A DNA stretch of 64,000 bases from Rhizobiaceae bacterium (lineage in GTDB: Bacteria > Pseudomonadota > Alphaproteobacteria > Rhizobiales > Rhizobiaceae). Below, one piece after another: positions 1 through 8,047 of the stretch; the stretch's first letter is position 1; every line of letters begins with the position of its first letter. A program made the position numbers and the translations under genes. The notes below the pieces were generated by a model. The model worked only from the letters and a program-made list of their open reading frames with translations. It had not been told where the DNA came from and made no database searches. The DNA lies in contig JAHBYV010000011.1 of the NCBI GenBank assembly GCA_019635795.1, forward strand, positions 1 to 64,000, written 5' to 3'.

Positions 1-1
1 G

Positions 2-1081
2 CCGGTGAGCCCGGTGAATGATGCTCCCGATGCACGAGATGATAGCAGTTCCGCAAAAGGCGGCGAGACCATTCGCATAGCAGTCCTTGGAAATGACCGT
101 GATATTGACGGCGATCCGCTGCGCATTGTTGCCATTAACGGTGTATCTGTCACAGTCGGAAGGCCGGTTTCCATCGCCAACGGGACGCTTGTGCTGAATA
201 ATGACGGAACAATCAGCTTCACGCCGGATAGTGGCTATTCCGGGACACTCAGCTTCACTTACACAGTGACTGACGGTAACGGCGGGTTTGATACCGCTTC
301 GGTGGTTGTTGATGTTTCGGCAGGCTATATCGAGATCGATCCACCCTTCAGCCCGCCACAATCGCAAGATGGGCTGGGACCGCTAGTCAGCGCAGACGGC
401 ATGATCGCCAGTTCGATTGGCGACCTCAACAGCACGGTTCTTGATGCCAGGGGCATGATCGACGGCGTCGCCAATTCGATACGCTATCTGAACGGCATTT
501 CGGGCTTAAGTGTTGATGGTGTTGTTGAGCAGGTGGTTCAGCAGGTTGACCGTTGGGCTTACGCTGAAGAGCGTCTGGCGCAAGTGTCAGATACGCTTTT
601 CGATGGCGGCTCGGCCCGCATGTCATCCGGTGGCGATTCCGGCGCGTGGTTTTCTGTCGAAACCATTGTTCGTGACGGAGTCCTGCACGTTTCTGTGCTT
701 TCTTCGGATAGCGGACGCGGAGCCCTTGCCGGAGGAGGGCAGAGCATTACGCTTGCCGATGGACGTGCCCTGCCGGGCTGGATAGAGCTTGCCAGTGGCG
801 GAGTGCTGGTCGGGCGTCCGCCTGCCGGGCTGCCATTCCTAGACCTCAAGATTCAGGCAACCGACAAGGACAATCGTACCGTTGCGGACACGGTACGTAT
901 CGACCTGCTGACCGGCGCAGTGGTCAGCCATGGGCCAGATCAACGCGCGGATGCTGGTGGAATGTTGTTCTCCAGCCAGACAATGGCCGGTTTTGAAAGG
1001 TCCATTGAGCAGGCGAATTCCCTCGCCAGCGCGCTCAATGGCTGGTCTGCCTTGCGCGACGAAACGCGACTTGCTTCCTGA
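2..1081 (+). CDS. C-terminal part of a large cadherin-like surface protein (5' end outside window)
   Basis: The reading frame is open at the left edge, so this is the 3' end of a longer gene. The first residues read PVNDAP, the usual junction of tandem cadherin-like or VCBS-type repeats. One such domain follows (about residues 5-105, with NDRDIDGDPLRI and FTYTVTDGNGG). A helical linker comes next. About residues 235-305 hold a putative Ig (He_PIG/dystroglycan-type) domain containing LPGWIELASGGVLVGRPP and LKIQATDKDNRTVADT. There is no cysteine-rich or membrane anchor, and I see no RTX nonapeptides in the visible part. Such proteins are generally exported adhesins or biofilm proteins. The glycan genes that follow fit a cell-surface locus, but the function is inferred. 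Confidence 0.75.
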   Translation, partial: PVSPVNDAPDARDDSSSAKGGETIRIAVLGNDRDIDGDPLRIVAINGVSVTVGRPVSIANGTLVLNNDGTISFTPDSGYSGTLSFTYTVTDGNGGFDTASVVVDVSAGYIEIDPPFSPPQSQDGLGPLVSADGMIASSIGDLNSTVLDARGMIDGVANSIRYLNGISGLSVDGVVEQVVQQVDRWAYAEERLAQVSDTLFDGGSARMSSGGDSGAWFSVETIVRDGVLHVSVLSSDSGRGALAGGGQSITLADGRALPGWIELASGGVLVGRPPAGLPFLDLKIQATDKDNRTVADTVRIDLLTGAVVSHGPDQRADAGGMLFSSQTMAGFERSIEQANSLASALNGWSALRDETRLAS

Positions 1082-1175
1082 CAGGAAAACCGGTCGGCTT
1101 AAACAGGCTGACCGGTTACAGGACTCTGAGTCCTCATGCTATGAAGCATATCTTTCTCGATGGAGTCAGACCGTA

Positions 1176-2453
1176 ATGACTGCTGACCAGCGCGCTCTCG
1201 ACTGGATTGGAACAACGGGACCGCGCCTTGTTCAACGTCCGGCGCATCGGCGCTGGTTGTTCGAGCGCGCCAGCGATCTCTTTGCTTTCTTCGGTCGAGC
1301 TACGCACAATCCCCATGGTGGCTTCTTCACCCTTGATGCGCAAGGACGTCCGAATCGCACAAACGCTACGGCCGGCGTTGAACGTCAGCTTCATGACACG
1401 ACTCGTATGGTTCATTGCTATGCGATTGCGAACCTGCTCGGCATACCCGGATCGGACAGGGTGATTGATCACGGAATGTCGTTTCTTTGGAACAGGCATC
1501 GCGACGCAGCGCATGGTGGTTATTTCTGGGCCGTCAATGACGATGTACCCACCAATGCGACCAAGCAGGCTTATGGCCACGCCTTTGTACTGCTGGCGGC
1601 TTCATCCGCCAGAATTGTTGGCCATCCGCTGGCCGACGCAATGCTTTCCGATGTGACCGAGATTTTGCGAACGCGCTTCTGGGATGCTGCGATTGGGGCG
1701 ACAACGGAGGAATATGCTGCTGACTGGTCTGCAATCAGCGACTATCGCGGACAAAACTCCAATATGCATTTGACTGAAGCGCTGATGGCTGCGTTTGAGG
1801 CGACCGGTGACCGCGAGTATCTCTCAATGGCCTCCCGCATCGCTGAGCTTATTATCAATCGCCATGCCCGCGGGCAGGGTTGGCGGGTTGCCGAACATTT
1901 TGACAACGGCTGGAATGTTGACCGGAATTATTCCGGCGATCCAATGTTTAGACCTCGCGGCACGACGCCGGGCCACGCGCTTGAATGGAGTCGACTTCTC
2001 ATCCAGTTATGGCAACTGGGCGGACGGCAGAGTTCGTGGATGCCGGAAGCTGCCAGTGCTTTATTTGCCCACACTGTTGATATTGGCTGGGATCGGGCAA
2101 CTGGCGGTTTCTTTTACACGCTCGACTGGGCAGACAGACCCGACCAGCCGGACCATTTCTGGTGGCCTTGCGCGGAAGGCGCAGCCGCAGCCGCCGTTCT
2201 GGGCGATGCTTTAGATGATACCCTCTACGAGGCTTGGTATCGGCGAATATGGGGAACCATAGCAAATCATTTCATCGATTGGACGAATGGCAGCTGGTTT
2301 CCGGAACTCGACGCCCGGATGAAACCTGTCAGCCGCGTGTTCATCGGAAGGCCCGATATTTATCACGCCGTTCAGGCCTGTCTCATTCCGCTGCTTCCCT
2401 CTACAGGAAGCGTTACACGCGGCCTTGTCGAGACGGGGCTGAAACTGGATTAG
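1176..2453 (+). CDS. AGE-family (N-acylglucosamine 2-epimerase/mannose isomerase type) protein
   Basis: A 425-residue (alpha/alpha)6-barrel protein of the AGE superfamily, which interconverts aldoses and ketoses or 2-epimers (for example mannose/fructose or N-acyl-glucosamine/mannosamine). Family landmarks are visible: NSNMHLTEALMAAFEATGD in the middle and a TPGHALEWSRLL motif near two thirds of the length, both carrying the histidines typical of the active site. The ATG at 1176 was chosen because GGAG lies 10 bases upstream and the domain starts soon after. A longer in-frame extension upstream overlaps the preceding gene in another frame and is not credible. The stop codon overlaps the convergent gene by 4 bases. 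The exact substrate cannot be told; neighbours suggest exopolysaccharide or O-antigen sugar supply. Confidence 0.8.
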   Translation: MTADQRALDWIGTTGPRLVQRPAHRRWLFERASDLFAFFGRATHNPHGGFFTLDAQGRPNRTNATAGVERQLHDTTRMVHCYAIANLLGIPGSDRVIDHGMSFLWNRHRDAAHGGYFWAVNDDVPTNATKQAYGHAFVLLAASSARIVGHPLADAMLSDVTEILRTRFWDAAIGATTEEYAADWSAISDYRGQNSNMHLTEALMAAFEATGDREYLSMASRIAELIINRHARGQGWRVAEHFDNGWNVDRNYSGDPMFRPRGTTPGHALEWSRLLIQLWQLGGRQSSWMPEAASALFAHTVDIGWDRATGGFFYTLDWADRPDQPDHFWWPCAEGAAAAAVLGDALDDTLYEAWYRRIWGTIANHFIDWTNGSWFPELDARMKPVSRVFIGRPDIYHAVQACLIPLLPSTGSVTRGLVETGLKLD

Positions 2454-3310
2454 GCCCTGAAGCTCAAGGCCATCGCGGCAAGGTCGTGCCGTGGGTCATG
2501 ACGCGGGGTCCAGCCCGCCTTGTTGAGCGCGGAGCCATCGACGACAAGATCGCCAAACAGCTGGTCGGCCATGTGCGACCTTCCCATCGCATTTAACGCG
2601 CCTTGCATCATCCAAATCGGAACCGGGTACAAGCGCTCGGCCATGCCGACACTTTGCCGGATTGTGCTGACGATTTCGCGCAAGGAAATCTCGCGAGCAT
2701 CCGTCACATGAAAGACTTTTCCTTCAACCTGCGGTGCAGTGACAAGAAATGAGATTGCCTCAACAAGATTGGACAGCCCGACCATGCTGCGACGATTGTT
2801 GACAAGTCCGAAGGGCAGCGGCCAGGGCGAAAGCGCCAGTCTGGTCAAGCTGGCAATGTTCGCCTTTGCATTCGGCCCATAGACCAGAGGCGGGCGCAAT
2901 ACCACCGGCCCGATTTCATTGACCGAGAGGATCGCCTGTTCGGCCCGAGCCTTCGATTCCCCGTAGGGGCTAAGCGGGTTAACAGGCATGTCGGGCGTGA
3001 GAATACCCTTGTTTTTCGCCACAACATTGATCGTCGAGACAAAGACAAAACGCCGTATTCCTGCATTTCTCGCCTGCTCTGCCAATGCACGGGAGTAGAG
3101 ATGGTTTGCACGGTCGAACGCTTCGGGAGACGGTGCTTCGTCGCCTATTCGATGGGCCAGTCCGCCGAGATGTACAATAGCGTCCAGGCCGTCGAGAGAC
3201 GTCGTTTCTTCCTGATGCCGGATCGTCCGCAACTCATGGCCAAGAGAACTCATAAATGGCAGGAGCGCTGTGCCTACGAAACCTGTTGTTCCTGTAAGGC
3301 CAATACGCAT
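2450..3310 (-). CDS. NAD(P)-dependent sugar-nucleotide epimerase/reductase (extended SDR)
   Basis: A 286-residue extended short-chain dehydrogenase. The N-terminus has the Rossmann motif GLTGTTGFVGT, then DAIVHLGG, a serine-containing FVSTINVVA strand and the catalytic pair SPYGESK (YxxxK). PPLVYGPNA is the usual substrate-side motif. At under 300 residues, and directly followed by a small phosphoglycosyl transferase, it resembles the 4-keto-QuiNAc reductases of the WbpV/WreQ kind that work with WbpL/WreU-like initiators; that assignment is inference from context. The downstream transferase gene starts its stop codon only 2 bases from this start, so the two form an operon on the minus strand. 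The 3' end overlaps the convergent AGE gene. Confidence 0.8.
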   Translation of the reverse strand: MRIGLTGTTGFVGTALLPFMSSLGHELRTIRHQEETTSLDGLDAIVHLGGLAHRIGDEAPSPEAFDRANHLYSRALAEQARNAGIRRFVFVSTINVVAKNKGILTPDMPVNPLSPYGESKARAEQAILSVNEIGPVVLRPPLVYGPNAKANIASLTRLALSPWPLPFGLVNNRRSMVGLSNLVEAISFLVTAPQVEGKVFHVTDAREISLREIVSTIRQSVGMAERLYPVPIWMMQGALNAMGRSHMADQLFGDLVVDGSALNKAGWTPRHDPRHDLAAMALSFRA

Positions 3311-3312
3311 GG

Positions 3313-3870
3313 TCAGCCTGCCGTCTTGTCGCCTTGCCCGGCGCCGAGCACAGTAGCTGCAATGATTTTCACGTCAGCGCAGATGGAGCGCTTATAGGTG
3401 GCGTCCAGAACAGCAAGCCTTTCAGGGTCTGACATATCGACACCCGCTATTTGAGAAACACCAGTTATGCCCGGGCGCATAGACAATACACCTTGTCGAC
3501 GACGTGCTTCAATCAGTGCGGTCTGAGAGGGAAGGCAAGGGCGCGGGCCGACGAAGTTCATGTCGCCTCGCAGCACGTTCCAAAGCTGTGGCAGCTCGTC
3601 GAGCTTTGTGCGCCTGAGAAAATGACCGATGCGCGTAACAGCAGACTTCCCTACCTCATGTGTCGGGCGATTGCCCGTGTCCGCGTACATGGTGCGAAGT
3701 TTCACGCAAGTGAATGGCTTCCCGTTTTGCCCAATTCGGGTTTGCCGTAGAAATGCCGGACCAGGCGAATCAAGGCGGATCAATAGGGCGCAAACCAGCA
3801 GAACCGGCCAGACCACCAGCAAGCCTGCCGCTGCGGCGATTACGTCAAGGGTCCGTCCGCTTTTGTTCAT
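3313..3870 (-). CDS. Small bacterial sugar transferase (polyprenyl-phosphate phosphoglycosyl transferase)
   Basis: A monotopic phosphoglycosyl transferase (Bac_transf family) of about 185 residues, the PglC-sized minimal form. It has one N-terminal hydrophobic re-entrant helix (AAAAGLLVVWPVLLVCALLI), the basic FTCVKLRTM segment, the LRRTKLDELPQLWNVLRGDM motif with the catalytic Asp-Glu pair, and VGPRPCLPSQ. These enzymes move a sugar-1-phosphate from UDP-sugar to undecaprenyl phosphate at the inner face of the membrane to start a glycan. The ATG at 3870 puts the start just before the hydrophobic helix as usual. A TTG at 3918 with a GGGAG upstream would add 16 residues and cannot be excluded. 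First gene of a two-gene operon with the reductase. Confidence 0.85.
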   Translation of the reverse strand: MNKSGRTLDVIAAAAGLLVVWPVLLVCALLIRLDSPGPAFLRQTRIGQNGKPFTCVKLRTMYADTGNRPTHEVGKSAVTRIGHFLRRTKLDELPQLWNVLRGDMNFVGPRPCLPSQTALIEARRRQGVLSMRPGITGVSQIAGVDMSDPERLAVLDATYKRSICADVKIIAATVLGAGQGDKTAG

Positions 3871-4105
3871 GGGTCGTGGTGCAATCGCATTGGCTGGAAA
3901 TATCCGAGCACCTAACAAGCGCTCCCGATGGCCGCAAGTGCTGTTCGGTCTCGCCGGTCAACAATCATATATGTAAATATCACTAATCTATGTTATGGTA
4001 ATATATTGCGGGGGTGTCAAAAGCCACTCACGCAATGGGGATGGTCGTGCCGAGCTGTAGCAGGTGCGCGGCAGTAAACTTAAAACTTGGGGTTAAATAA
4101 TCAGA

Positions 4106-4942
4106 ATGCCTATTACAGTAAAAACCTATGGGACCGGCGCTGCTACCAAGGCGCCTGTTGCGTCTAAAAGCGCGCTTCAGCAGACTGCGACGATTAGTGC
4201 GCCGCGCGCAACCTATCAAACGCAAACATACGGCAATGCACCGTCCTACACCTACGTGAATAGTGCGGGTGCCCGGCCTTCTCCGTTGAAGACGAAGGCT
4301 CAATATCCTTCGACAGGAAAAAAGAACATTGTCGAAACAGATATTGTGAGCACAAAAATTTTTCAATCCGGGCAGTATGAGTCGGTATACTACGAGCAAA
4401 CTTCCTACGTGAATCACGCTCCGATTTCGGGTGGCAGGTTAACCTTTGGCTCTCCTGCCCGGCAAGTTGCTTACGGCGGAACGCAGCAAACTCCGTCTTT
4501 CGAGCGTCAATACACGAGGGCTGTGCAAACGCCTCAGTCTCAGGAAAGTTATAGCGAAGAAGAAAAAGTCAGCCTCTTCAGATGGGATAATGCAGCCAAT
4601 CAGTGGGTTGGACGAGATCCAGATAGCGTGTGGCGTGAAATCAACGGCGATGAGTTTGTCCGTCCGCTATATCCGACAAGGCCGCAGGTATCGGCTGGCA
4701 CAGATAACACAGATAATTATCTCTCATTCTCGCGTCCAGATTATGATCTATCGGAAGGGGAAAAGCGTAGAATCCTGCAATTATTTGAGGAAGATAGTCG
4801 AGTCTACGCGCCAAAGCCAAACTCGACGGACTTCCAAAAGTTCGCGGGGACCCAACCTTACGTCGAGACCTCTTCGTCAGGTGGCAGCAGAAGCCAGTCC
4901 TCTTACTATTCGCCTGAGCAAATAGCTGCAATGTTCAATTAA
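4106..4942 (+). CDS. Unrecognised Gln/Ser/Tyr-rich protein
   Basis: An open frame of 278 codons that I do not recognise. The first 150 residues are low in complexity and rich in Ala, Thr, Gln, Ser, Tyr and Pro. The second half is more globular, with DNAANQWVGRDPDSVWREINGDEF and a C-terminal Ser-rich stretch ending in YYSPEQIAAMFN. There is no signal peptide, membrane segment or cysteine. Upstream (3960-4015) is unusually AT-rich for this region, consistent with a promoter, but no clear ribosome-binding site precedes the ATG. An 11-bp perfect hairpin follows the stop. Neighbouring genes deal with surface glycans, so an exported or surface-linked role is possible, but that is a guess. Confidence 0.6.
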   Translation: MPITVKTYGTGAATKAPVASKSALQQTATISAPRATYQTQTYGNAPSYTYVNSAGARPSPLKTKAQYPSTGKKNIVETDIVSTKIFQSGQYESVYYEQTSYVNHAPISGGRLTFGSPARQVAYGGTQQTPSFERQYTRAVQTPQSQESYSEEEKVSLFRWDNAANQWVGRDPDSVWREINGDEFVRPLYPTRPQVSAGTDNTDNYLSFSRPDYDLSEGEKRRILQLFEEDSRVYAPKPNSTDFQKFAGTQPYVETSSSGGSRSQSSYYSPEQIAAMFN

Positions 4943-4982
4943 CGACGCGATTGGTTCGCGTCAGCATTCGCGTGTGAGCATA

Positions 4983-5009
4983 AGAGCTGCAGCTTGGCGC
5001 TGCAGCTCT
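4983..5009. terminator. Perfect 11-bp hairpin after the unrecognised gene
   Basis: AGAGCTGCAGC and GCTGCAGCTCT pair perfectly around the loop TTGGC, 40 bases after the stop at 4942. There is no T-run on either strand, so it may stabilise a 3' end rather than terminate by itself. Confidence 0.4.
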
Positions 5010-5103
5010 AACGCAAACTGACAAAGGGTGACTCTGCGCTTGCCCGCTGTTTAATCATCTGTGCTAAAATTGTTGGTCGATGCCCTCCAAGGAGTTCGAT
5101 CAC

Positions 5104-5787
5104 ATGAAGCGCGCGATGGCTCTTACGGAAGAAATGGTGGCGCGCTGCCATCGCGTTATCATCGACACCGGCCCTGAGCCTGGGCTGGACTACCTTGATG
5201 AGTCGGACTACGCGCAGATCATTGACGTTGCGATGGCGATGCGCCCACCCGGACCGATCTGGCTATTCGCCTACGGATCGCTGATCTGGAAGCCCGAGGT
5301 CGAGCATGTTGAAGAACGCATCGCCACTGCGCGCGGCTATCACCGTGCGTTTTGTATCCATCAGACTCGTTGGCGCGGTACTTTGGAGCAGCCGGGATTG
5401 ATGATGGGTCTCATGCGCGGCGGCCAATGTCGTGGCGTCGCGTTTCGGGTACCAGACGGGGAGCCTGCGGAAATCCTATCAAGGCTGATCCGGAGAGAAA
5501 TGACCGCAAAGCCCCCGACATACCTGCCGACCTGGCTCAAGCTCGAAACTGTCGATGGGCCGCTATCCGCTCTGGGATTCGCTGTTAACCCGAAAGGGCG
5601 CACTTTCGCGGGAAAGCACAGCGATGAGCATGTCGCGCATGTTCTGGCGCGGGCATGTGGCCATATGGGCTCGGGCGCCGAGTATCTGTTTCAAACAGTT
5701 CGAAATCTGGAAGCACGTGGCATTCATGACCGCCACCTCTGGAAGCTGCAGCAGCTTGTGGCCCAGGAGCTATCTGCGGGCGAGTAG
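5104..5787 (+). CDS. ChaC-type gamma-glutamylcyclotransferase
   Basis: A 227-residue protein of the ChaC family, which cleaves glutathione to 5-oxoproline and Cys-Gly in the cytosol. The hallmark substrate-binding motif FAYGSLIWKPE is present, followed by RGYHRAFCIHQTRWRG, GGQCRGVAFRV and the REMTAKPPTYLP region that holds the catalytic glutamate of the family. AAGGAG at 5089-5094 lies 9 bases before the ATG at 5104, so I chose that start over the ATG at 5080. It stands alone on the plus strand between the surface locus and an accessory region. Confidence 0.85.
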   Translation: MKRAMALTEEMVARCHRVIIDTGPEPGLDYLDESDYAQIIDVAMAMRPPGPIWLFAYGSLIWKPEVEHVEERIATARGYHRAFCIHQTRWRGTLEQPGLMMGLMRGGQCRGVAFRVPDGEPAEILSRLIRREMTAKPPTYLPTWLKLETVDGPLSALGFAVNPKGRTFAGKHSDEHVAHVLARACGHMGSGAEYLFQTVRNLEARGIHDRHLWKLQQLVAQELSAGE

Positions 5788-5816
5788 CGTTACAGGTATT
5801 TTGCAAAAGTCTGCAT

Positions 5817-6193
5817 TCACTTGTTCTCTGCTATAATTTCAAACAGGCGAAGTTTTGTTGTCAAACATAATTCTTCATTCGGGCTATCATCGCTTTCCAT
5901 GAGCTCTTGGGCGAAGCGTAGTCTTTTTACGTCATGAAGCCTTTTTTGATCGGGGTCTTTATCGTTGTAGCCCATCTTTTCGGCCACTTTGGCCAACGCT
6001 AGCGCTTGCTCGTATTAGTATAGCCTGTTGTTCCGCCGCATGCGTCGAGGTAGCCCCCAAGCTGGGCATACAGGTCAATGCCTTCCATGGGATTTGTGCT
6101 TGATTCATCCGCCCATGACGGGCGTTGCATGACAGAACTGAAAGTCGCTATTACAACAAGAATTGCTAAAATATTGGGTTTCTGCGGGGTCAC
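5817..6193 (-). pseudogene. Frameshifted gene for a small secreted hypothetical protein
   Basis: Two adjoining frames read as one protein broken by a frameshift. The first part starts at a GTG (6193) and gives a signal-peptide-like segment (NILAILVVIATFSSVMQRPSWA), then DLYAQLGGYLDACGG, and runs into a stop near 5999. The other part, in a different frame from about 6019 down to the TGA at 5817-5819, reads YEQALALAKVAEKMGYNDKD, then RLRFAQELMESDD and ends CLTTKLRLFEIIAENK. The junction TATACTAATAC could carry an 8-base insertion. Two cysteines, one in each half, could form a disulfide in the periplasm. A TTG at 6286 would extend the N-terminus. Function unknown; the call of a broken gene is inference from coding character in both halves. 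Confidence 0.55.
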
Positions 6194-6300
6194 AACTTTC
6201 TTGATCCCTGTAGTGAAGGTTAGAGGCCGCAGGAGCGGTAGGTAAATATTTGCGTAGAAATTTGAGAGAAGGCGTAAAAACTTCAATCGGACCTCACTGA

Positions 6301-6490
6301 ATTTTTAGTCTGCGCAGCGGACTTGTTCTCACAATAGGAAGTCTACAAATGCGCGCATCACCCGAACGGGGGACGCATGACCACAGCAAATTTCGGGAAA
6401 ACCCGTACTCTAATGCCATCAATTCCTGATCTGTAATATTATAATTATTCTAAATTATTGATTGCAAGGAAGCTTGGCGATGCACTAGCT
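6301..6490. other. Non-coding stretch before the tRNA-like remnant
   Basis: Together with the remnant (6491-6600) this makes a gene-free stretch of about 340 bases. I see no convincing reading frame. It is AT-rich around 6430-6470. Confidence 0.4.
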
Positions 6491-6600
6491 CCCCGATACC
6501 CTTGCCAGCATCCTCATTTCGAGTGCGGTGCTTTCAAAATCCTTCTCCGTGCCGCTAAGCGCATTCACAAATTCGCGCGGGCCATGTTGGTTGGCAACGC
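6491..6600 (-). repeat. Degenerate copy of the tRNA-Ser(CGA) locus
   Basis: The stretch CCCCGATACCCTTG (6491-6504) and the core ATTTCGAGTGCGGTGCTTTC (6516-6535), extended by AA to 6537, are identical to the intact tRNA-Ser at 10118-10207 (core at 10168-10189). CTTCTCCG, the 5' acceptor strand, is also kept at 6542-6549 after a gap of about 12 bases that removes the D-arm side. Similarity goes on into the 5' flank: GGTTGGCAACGC at 6589-6600 and 10243-10254 at nearly the same distance. The T-arm 3' side and acceptor 3' strand are missing, so it cannot work as a tRNA. The same orientation as the real tRNA makes it a direct repeat bounding the Fic/Mrr region. Confidence 0.75.
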
Positions 6601-6637
6601 CCTATGCCGCAGCGGCTGATGTGTGCCGGTGCTGTGG

Positions 6638-7774
6638 CTAGTCGCGCACTATTTGAAGCAGGGGTTCGAAGCTGTAGAGTGCCGGACGCCGACCAGCTGC
6701 AGTCTCCAGCGTGCGAATAAGTCCGCGTTCCGTCAGTATGCGGGTAAATCGATGGGCCGAGGTCTCTGGAATTCCCGATTTCTTTGTAAACACATTGTTC
6801 CGGAAGACGGGTCGTGAAAATAAGAAGTCGAGTGCTGCGGTGCTCCATTGCGACGACAGGATTTGAGGAAACTCTCGTTTAAGCTCTTCATACAAATCGC
6901 GTATGCGCTCTGCCGTGGCTAAATTTTTCTGAGCCTGAGCTTCCAGAGCTTCGAGAAAGAAAATAACCCAATCAGTCCAAGCTCCGGATTTCGAAACCTC
7001 TCGCATCCGATCAATATATTCATCTCTCCGGTCCTCAAAATAGCTACTGATATAAAAATGGGGTGCTGAAATAGCTCCATATTTCCACAGCATGAGCGTG
7101 ATAAGCATTCGGCCTATTCTGCCATTGCCATCCTTGAATGGATGAAGTGCTTCAAATTCAACATGGGCGATGGCGGTCTTGATAAGAATTTGCCATTGAT
7201 TGGATTCTACGAACGAAAAGAGGCGTTCCATTCCGTCGTTTAGTTGTTCCGGTCGCATCGGAATGAAATGAACTTTTCTGCGCATCCGGTCAGCAAGATA
7301 GTTTTGTTCCGTCTTGAACTCACCGGGGGAGAGATTGGCGCCTCGTCCGAATCCGAGCAGGACGCGATGCGCGCTTCTGATAAGGAAACTGGAAAGTGGG
7401 GCTCCTTGCTCGATGATACGCTGTGCTGCACTGAGTGCACGTCCATAAAGAAAGACTTCGATTGCTTCGTTGCGATAATGTCCACCTACACCGTCACCGT
7501 TTTCTTCTTGGTCGGCCTCGTATCGTAGCACTTCATCCAATGTGCTGACTGTGCCTTCCATACGCGATGAGACCACCGCCTCTTGATTCCGAAGTGGGGG
7601 TAGGAGAATTTCACTATTATGCATCGCCTTAAGCATTTGATCGTAGCGGGCTAGCGCTGCCGATGCTGAAGCTATCGGCATAATGAGCCGATTGGCATCA
7701 ATTCCTTGAGGCGGGAATTGATCGTAGTGGTAGTTTACCGCCTCAGAGAGATCGAGACCGGGATGCGTAATCAT
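6638..7774 (-). CDS. Fic-family protein (class II, auto-inhibited) with C-terminal winged helix
   Basis: Fic proteins move AMP (or another phosphate-containing group) from a nucleotide to a hydroxyl side chain of a target protein. This 378-residue protein has a Fic_N region, the inhibitory helix motif SSRMEG (residues 69-74, S-x-x-x-E-G) N-terminal to the core, and a fully intact active-site motif HPFKDGNGRIGR with His 211. Residues about 310-370 look like a winged helix-turn-helix (KKSGIPETSAHRFTRILTERGLI). The ATG at 7774 is preceded by GGAAG at 5 bases, so I prefer it to the TTG at 7786. No separate FicA-like antitoxin gene is next to it, as expected for class II. It lies inside the region bounded by the tRNA-Ser repeat. 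Confidence 0.88.
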   Translation of the reverse strand: MITHPGLDLSEAVNYHYDQFPPQGIDANRLIMPIASASAALARYDQMLKAMHNSEILLPPLRNQEAVVSSRMEGTVSTLDEVLRYEADQEENGDGVGGHYRNEAIEVFLYGRALSAAQRIIEQGAPLSSFLIRSAHRVLLGFGRGANLSPGEFKTEQNYLADRMRRKVHFIPMRPEQLNDGMERLFSFVESNQWQILIKTAIAHVEFEALHPFKDGNGRIGRMLITLMLWKYGAISAPHFYISSYFEDRRDEYIDRMREVSKSGAWTDWVIFFLEALEAQAQKNLATAERIRDLYEELKREFPQILSSQWSTAALDFLFSRPVFRNNVFTKKSGIPETSAHRFTRILTERGLIRTLETAAGRRPALYSFEPLLQIVRD

Positions 7775-8047
7775 GTTGGCTTCCAAGTTGCATTATTTTT
7801 GATGCACAAAGTTTGTTGAGTGCTTGATGCGATAGCCAAAGCATTTTGTCTACCAAAATTTCAAAATTATGGAACTCAACGTAATTTGAGTCCCACCGAT
7901 ATCACTCAAGCATTCTTGCGTCCCAAAAATGGCTTGGTTTGAACGACAAGGTTCTAGCTATCCTTGACCTCAGGGTAGGCAATAGGTTGCTACAAATACG
8001 CTTATGATCGCCAAGGCGAAATTAATCCGACTGTTCGAGAGAGCAGC

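Noticed and set aside
930-1175. N-terminal extension of the AGE protein back to 930
   Set aside because: It overlaps the preceding gene in another frame and lacks family similarity; the ATG at 1176 has a good ribosome-binding site.
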